From the NCBI GenBank assembly GCA_963836195.1, contig CAWIIX010000005.1, forward strand, positions 841,979 to 905,978: 64,000 nucleotides of DNA, given 5' to 3'. Below are positions 59,760-64,000 of the stretch, piece by piece. Under the pieces are notes generated by a model that saw only the letters and a program-made list of their open reading frames with translations, was not told where the DNA came from and did not search any database. Made by a program: the position numbers and the translations under genes. How positions within the stretch are numbered: the stretch's first letter is position 1; each line of letters starts with the position of its first letter. Origin of the DNA: Trebonia sp963836195. Its GTDB lineage: Bacteria; Actinomycetota; Actinomycetes; Streptosporangiales; Streptosporangiaceae.

Positions 59760-60776
59760 ATGCTCATCGCACAGCGCCCCTCCCTCGGTGAGGAGCAGGT
59801 CGGCGACTACCGGTCGAAGTTCACGATCGAGCCGCTCGAGCCTGGGTTCGGCTACACGATCGGGAACTCGATCCGGCGGACCCTGCTCTCCTCCATTCCG
59901 GGGGCGGCGGTCACGTCGATCCGGATCGAGGGCGTGCTGCACGAGTTCACCACCGTGCCCGGGGTCAAGGAGGATGTCACCGACATCATCCTTAACCTCA
60001 AGCAGCTGGTGGTCTCCTCCGAGCACGACGAGCCAGTGGTGATGTACCTGCGCAAGCAGGGTCCGGGCGCGGTCACCGCGGCTGACATCGCGCCGCCTGC
60101 GGGCGTCGAGGTGCACAACCCGGATCTGCACATCGCGACCCTCAACAGCAAGGGCAAGCTGGAGATGGAGCTGACGGTCGAGCGCGGCCGCGGTTACGTC
60201 TCCGCGACCCAGAACAAGCAGCCCGGGCAGGAGATCGGCCGGATTCCGATCGACTCCATCTACTCGCCCGTGCTGCGCGTCACCTACAAGGTGGAGGCCA
60301 CCCGAGTCGAGCAGCGCACCGACTTCGACCGGCTCATCCTGGACGTCGAGACCAAGTCGTGCATGCGGCCTAGGGACGCGGTCGCAAGCGCCGGCAAGAC
60401 GCTGACCGAGCTGTTCGGCCTGGCACGGGAGCTCAACGTCGATGCCGAGGGCATCGACATCGGCCCGTCGCCGACGGACGCCGCGCTCGCGGCGGACCTG
60501 GCGCTGCCGATCGAGGACCTGAACCTCACCGTTCGGTCGTACAACTGCCTCAAGCGCGAGGGCATCCACACCGTGGGCGAACTGGTCGCGCGCAGCGAGC
60601 AGGACCTCCTCGACATAAGGAACTTCGGCGCGAAGTCCATCGAGGAAGTCAAGCAGAAGCTGATCGACATGGGCCTGGCGCTCAAGGACTCCCCGCCCGG
60701 GTTCGACCCGAGCAGCGCCGTGGACAACTTCGGCGGCGAAGAAGACGAGAGCTACGTCGAGACCGAGCAGTACTAG
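59760..60776 (+). CDS. rpoA: DNA-directed RNA polymerase subunit alpha
   Basis: A protein of 338 residues, ATG after GGAAGGAAG. The N-terminal assembly domain (MLIAQRPSLGEEQVGDYRSKFTIEPLEPGFGYTIGNSIRRTLLSSIPGAAV) and the C-terminal domain that binds UP elements and activators (LNLTVRSYNCLKREGIHTVGELVARSEQDLLDIRNFGAKSIEEVKQKL) are intact. Confidence 0.98.
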   Translation: MLIAQRPSLGEEQVGDYRSKFTIEPLEPGFGYTIGNSIRRTLLSSIPGAAVTSIRIEGVLHEFTTVPGVKEDVTDIILNLKQLVVSSEHDEPVVMYLRKQGPGAVTAADIAPPAGVEVHNPDLHIATLNSKGKLEMELTVERGRGYVSATQNKQPGQEIGRIPIDSIYSPVLRVTYKVEATRVEQRTDFDRLILDVETKSCMRPRDAVASAGKTLTELFGLARELNVDAEGIDIGPSPTDAALAADLALPIEDLNLTVRSYNCLKREGIHTVGELVARSEQDLLDIRNFGAKSIEEVKQKLIDMGLALKDSPPGFDPSSAVDNFGGEEDESYVETEQY

Positions 60777-60805
60777 CAGTACTCTGCGTCACAGAAAGGG
60801 TTTCA

Positions 60806-61412
60806 ATGCCCACGCCTACCAAGGGTGCCCGGATGGGCGGCAGCCCGGCTCACCAGAGGCACATGCTGGCGAACCTGGCTACCTCGCTCTTCGAGCACGG
60901 GAAGATCACCACGACCGAGGCTCGGGCGCGCAGGCTGCGCCCGTACGCGGAGAAGCTGATCACCTTCGCCAAGCGCGGCGACATGCACGCCCGCCGCCAG
61001 GTGCTGACCGTGATCACGCAACCGCAGGAGAGGGCGAGGCATCGTGCACACCCTGTTCGCCGAGATCGGTCCGTCCATGGCCGAGCGTCCTGGTGGCTAC
61101 ACCCGGATCACGAAGATCGGCCACCGCAAGGGCGACGCCGCCCCCATGGCGGTCATCGAGCTGGTCACGGAGGAGGTCGGTGCAAGCAAGTCGCGCCGCC
61201 GCACCCGTCGCCCGGCCGCGCTGGCCGGTCCCGACGCGGTCGCGAAGGCCGCTGTCGAAGCGGAGGCCGCTGCTGACGCGGAGACCGCGGCCGAGCTGGC
61301 GGGCGCTCACGGGGCGGAGAACCTCGACGAGTCGGCCGAGGACGCGGCCGAGTCCGAGATCGTCAAGGCCGAGGTCGACGAGGACGAGGACGAGGCCGAG
61401 CCGGAGGCCTGA
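60806..61412 (+). CDS. rplQ: 50S ribosomal protein L17, frameshifted near 61033
   Basis: The N-terminal part PTPTKGARMGGSPAHQRHMLANLATSLFEHGKITTTEARARRLRPYAEKLITFAKRGDMHARRQVLTVI reads in one frame. The continuation RGIVHTLFAEIGPSMAERPGGYTRITKIGHRKGDAAPMAVIELV reads in the next. One extra base in the GGG run at 61032-61034 accounts for it; correction gives about 201 residues. Residues just before the join (TQPQE) are unusual, so a further small error is possible. The acidic Ala/Glu-rich tail of 70 residues is typical of actinomycetes. Confidence 0.93.
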
Positions 61413-61437
61413 CGCCTCCGGTCACGGAAGTCAGCAG

Positions 61438-61476
61438 ATGGGTAGCCCGCGGCAGTTGCCGTCGCGGGCTACCCAT
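61438..61476 (+). terminator. terminator of the ribosomal superoperon
   Basis: A perfect 14-bp stem: ATGGGTAGCCCGCG (61438-61451) and CGCGGGCTACCCAT (61463-61476), with an 11-nt loop, followed by TCTCATTTCC. Confidence 0.9.
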
Positions 61477-61583
61477 TCTCATTTCCGGGCCAGTCGCGGA
61501 GTCAAATTCAACATCAATCTCATCCCGAACGGTCCCGTGCCTGCGCCTGTCGTCCTCCATCGCCCGGTTCCCCGGCGGAACCG

Positions 61584-62440
61584 ATGAGCGAGGGATCACT
61601 CGCGAGCCGGCCCGGTCGCCGATGACGCCGTCATCCGGGTCCGGATTGATCTCGCCTACGACGGGACGGATTTCTCCGGGTGGGCGGCGCAGCCCGGGCA
61701 GCGGACCGTGGAGGGCGAGCTGTCCCGGGTCCTCGGGCACGTGCTGCGGCTGCCGGAGCCGGTCCGGCTGACCGTCGCCGGGCGGACCGACGCCGGGGTG
61801 CACGCGCGCGGGCAGGTGGCGCACGCCGACCTGCCGGCGCGAGCCTGGGCGGAGCACGGCCGGCCGCCCTGCGGCGGCTGGCCCGGGCGCTGCCGCCGGA
61901 CATCCGGGTGCGTGCGATCGGGCCCGCCCCCGAGGGATTCGACGCCCGCTTCTCCGCGCTGTGGCGGCGGTACGCCTACCGGATCTGCGATCACCCGGCC
62001 GACGCCGATCCGCTGCGCCGGCACGACACGCTCTGGAACCCCCGCCCGCTCGACCTGGCGGCCATGAACGAGGCCGCGTCGCTGCTGCTCGGCGAGCATG
62101 ACTTCGCGGCCTTCTGCCGCCGCCGGGAGGGCGCGACGACGGTCCGCGCGCTGCGCCGCCTCGACTGGCAGCGCGACGCCGACGGGGTGGCGGTCGGCTG
62201 GTCGTCGCCGACGCGTTCTGCCACAACATGGTGCGCGCCCTGGTCGGCGCGCTGCTCCCGGTCGGCGAGGGCAGCCGTCCGCCGTCCTGGCCGTCGCAGG
62301 TGCTCACGGCGGCCGTCCGCGACCCGGCGGTGCGGGTCGTCGCACCGCACGGCCTCTGCCTTGAGGAGGTCCGCTACCCGGATCACGAGCAGCTGGCGGC
62401 GCGCGCCGCCCTCACCCGCCGCGTCCGCGGATTACGCGGC
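61584..62440 (+). CDS. truA: tRNA pseudouridine(38-40) synthase, three frameshifts, ends approximate
   Basis: TruA motifs run through three frames in order. They are VRIDLAYDGTDFSGWAAQPGQRTVEGEL...VAGRTDAGVHARGQVAH (with the catalytic Asp), then LPPDIRVRAIGPAPEGFDARFSALWRRYAYRIC...LLLGEHDFAAFCRRREGATTVRALRRL, then the CHNMVRALVGALLPVGEG region and GLCLEEVRYP. Joins fall near 61610-61620, 61865 and 62200. The start at ATG 61584 requires the first join; without it no start codon precedes the conserved domain. The stop is not certain. Location after rplQ is conserved. Modifies uridines in tRNA anticodon stem-loops. Confidence 0.85.
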
Positions 62441-64000
62441 GCGGCCGCTGTCGGCCGACGTGTCGCCGGTGACCATGCGCTCGCTGAGGTTGATGTTGGC
62501 GGTGCCCGCCACCAGGTCGCTGCTGAACTGCTCGAGCTGGTTGTCCTCGGCCGTCGTCGACGGCGTCGTCCCGTTGACGAACTCGGACCAGGTCAGGATC
62601 AGGTAGTGGCCCTTGTACTGCGCCTCGACGACGCCGGTGCCCTGGCCGAGCTTGCTGGCGACGCCCTTGCTCGAGGCCAGCGGGGCGATGAAGTCGTTCT
62701 GGCCGACCACCTTGCCCGCGTAGTGCGCCTCGTTGGTCGACACAGGTTGATCACGCCGATCGTGCCCATGATCTTGCCGTCACCCGACACGTAGCTCGCC
62801 CGCAGCACCTGCGTGCACTCGCCGGCCTTGAGCGCGGTGATCAGGGTCGCCCCGATCACCGCGCTGGAGCACGTCGTGTCCAGCTTGGTGGTCTCCAGGG
62901 TGAACGAGCTGGTGATGTCCCCGTGTCCGTTCTCGTTGTTGACCACGGGCGGAAGAGCTCGGCGAGCGTCACGCGGCCGGGTCGAGGGTGCGGGGCTCGA
63001 TGTGGCAGTAGGTGCCGTACTGCTGCACGCACGCCTGAGTCGAGGGCGAGGCGCCCGCGGTGGGCAGCCGCCCGCCGGCATTCGGGTTCGGCGCGGTCGA
63101 GTGCGGCTTGAGCACCAGGAAGTACGCGGCGGCGGCGGCGACCGCGACCACGAAAGCGGTACCCAGGGCGAGGGCCAGCGTCCGGGGGCGCCTGCCGCCC
63201 GGCGAGCCCTGGCCGGCCTGCCGCCGCCTTCTTCCCGGCGCCCTTCTTCTTGCGGCCGCCCTTACCCGCGCCGCGCCCGCCCGCGCCCTCGCCGTACGGA
63301 TCCTGGTAGGGGTCGTCGTCGGCCGCGTAATCGTCGTAGCCGACGGCCGGGTTGTCATAGTCGGCACCGGGCGCGGCCGCGCTGGCCCGACCCCCCGTAG
63401 TTGAAGTCCTGCCCGTAGGCGTCGGGCGCATACGGGTAGTAGTCATCGCGCGCCGTCATCGGCATAGCCGCCGGTGGGGTTGCGCACGGTGGTGGGGTAG
63501 TCGCCGGTGGGGTTGCGGTCGGCGGCCGGATAGCCGCCGGTAGGGTTGCCCAGGGTGGTGGGGTAGTCGCCAGTGGGGTTGCGGTCCGCCGCAGGGTATC
63601 CGCCGGTCGGGTTGCGGACGGTCGCGGGGTAGTCGCCGGTGGGGTTGCGGTCGGCCGCAGGGTAGCCGCCGGTCGGGGTACCGACGGTGGTGGGGTACTC
63701 GCCGGTGGGGTCGCGGCACGCCGCGGGGAAGCCGCCGGTGGAGCTGCCTACGGTGGTGGGGTACTCGCCGGTGGGGTTGCGGCCCGCGGCCGGGTAGCCG
63801 CCGGTGGAGCTGCCTACGGTGGTGGGGTCTCGCAGGTGGGGTTGCGGCCCGCGGCCGGGTAGCCCCCGGTCGGGTTGCGCTCGCCGCCGTAACCGGGGTA
63901 GGCGTCGTGGTCGTCGTACCGCTCCTGCGCTCCGGTGCGCGGGACGGCCTGCGGGCCGGAGGTAACCGACTGGCCGGGCGCGGGCAGCTGGGGGCGGCCG
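62432..64000 (-). CDS. membrane-anchored extracytoplasmic protein with Pro/Tyr/Gly repeat N-terminus, 5' end outside window, several frameshifts
   Basis: Reverse-strand pieces join into one protein. From the C-terminus: an extracytoplasmic domain (NNENGHGDITSSFTLETTKLDTTCSS...GECTQVLRASYVSGDGKIMG; AHYAGKVVGQNDFIAP...GVVEAQYKGHYLILTWSEFVNG) with a few cysteines. Before it come one helix (LALALGTAFVVAVAAAAAYFLVL), a Lys/Gly-rich patch and an Asp/Tyr-rich segment (DNPAVGYDDYAADDDPYQD). At the N-terminal side are 22-residue repeats of the NPTGGYPAADRNPTGDYPTT kind. Frame changes are needed near 62742, 62950, 62972, 63215, about 63440 and 63829. It matches no family I can name; the topology is N-in, C-out. 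It converges on truA. Confidence 0.7.
63464..63870. repeat. 66-bp in-frame tandem repeat, about 6 units
   Basis: A GTAGTCGCC/GTACTCGCC anchor recurs at 63497, 63563, 63629, 63695 and 63761 (exact 66-bp spacing). A degenerate sixth copy at 63827 has lost one base. It encodes, on the reverse strand, the 22-residue Asn-Pro-Thr-Gly-Gly/Asp-Tyr-Pro repeat of the terminal protein. Confidence 0.9.

Noticed and set aside
63464..63870. CRISPR-like array at the right end
   Set aside because: The 66-bp units are contiguous and encode an in-frame amino-acid repeat; there are no variable spacers.

Overview
The window is a chromosomal segment of a high-GC actinomycete. The gene order is the classical actinobacterial one: metG-tatD-rsmA-ispE, then tRNA-Met-rpmG-hadA-hadB-murB, then tRNA-Trp-secE-nusG-rplK-rplA-rplJ-rplL-rpoB-rpoC, then a fused str/S10/spc/alpha ribosomal superoperon ending in rplQ-truA. 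Frequent GTG/TTG starts, a zinc-type S14, a long acidic NusG N-terminus and the two MaoC-type dehydratase genes beside rpmG all fit Actinomycetes. A Streptosporangiales-like lineage is my guess, but no 16S gene is present to settle it.

Layout. 1-2.2 kb: a divergent pair of glycosyltransferases. 2.2-7 kb: metG, tatD, rsmA and ispE, with a 21-bp minisatellite and a large hairpin between tatD and rsmA. 7-16.5 kb: an accessory stretch with an ABC-F ATPase, a MarR regulator divergent from a SAM methyltransferase, a cysteine dioxygenase-rhodanese pair, a TetR regulator divergent from a small membrane protein across a long operator palindrome, a second TetR next to a fatty-acid desaturase, tRNA-Gln, and an unusual HTH protein. 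16.6-21.9 kb: a NarL-type two-component system followed by an FtsX-type ABC exporter. 22.1-27.3 kb: tRNA-Met, rpmG, hadAB, murB, an adenosine deaminase-like gene, an aspartate aminotransferase and tRNA-Trp. 27.4-61.4 kb: transcription and translation machinery. 61.6-64 kb: truA and part of a repeat-rich membrane-anchored protein running off the right edge.

The core genes act together. SecE/SecY form the translocon, NusG/RpoA/RpoB/RpoC the transcription machinery, and the r-proteins, EF-G, EF-Tu and IF-1 the translation machinery. Adk and Map are embedded between secY and infA as usual. Control signals visible include the rpoB and str promoters, an L10-type leader, an rplL-rpoB attenuator and several intrinsic terminators.

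Two things stand out. First, many genes, including the essential nusG, rpsD, rplQ and truA, carry one- or two-base frameshifts. This pattern points to consensus errors in the assembly rather than to pseudogenes. Second, two dispersed repeat families occur: a 50-nt hairpin (19-bp perfect arms, conserved 12-nt loop, covarying stem positions) found twice in opposite orientations, and a family sharing the core GGTCCGTTCG found between genes and once inside metG. S12 has Arg at position 88, a residue known elsewhere for streptomycin resistance, and RpoB has two substitutions inside the rifampicin region.
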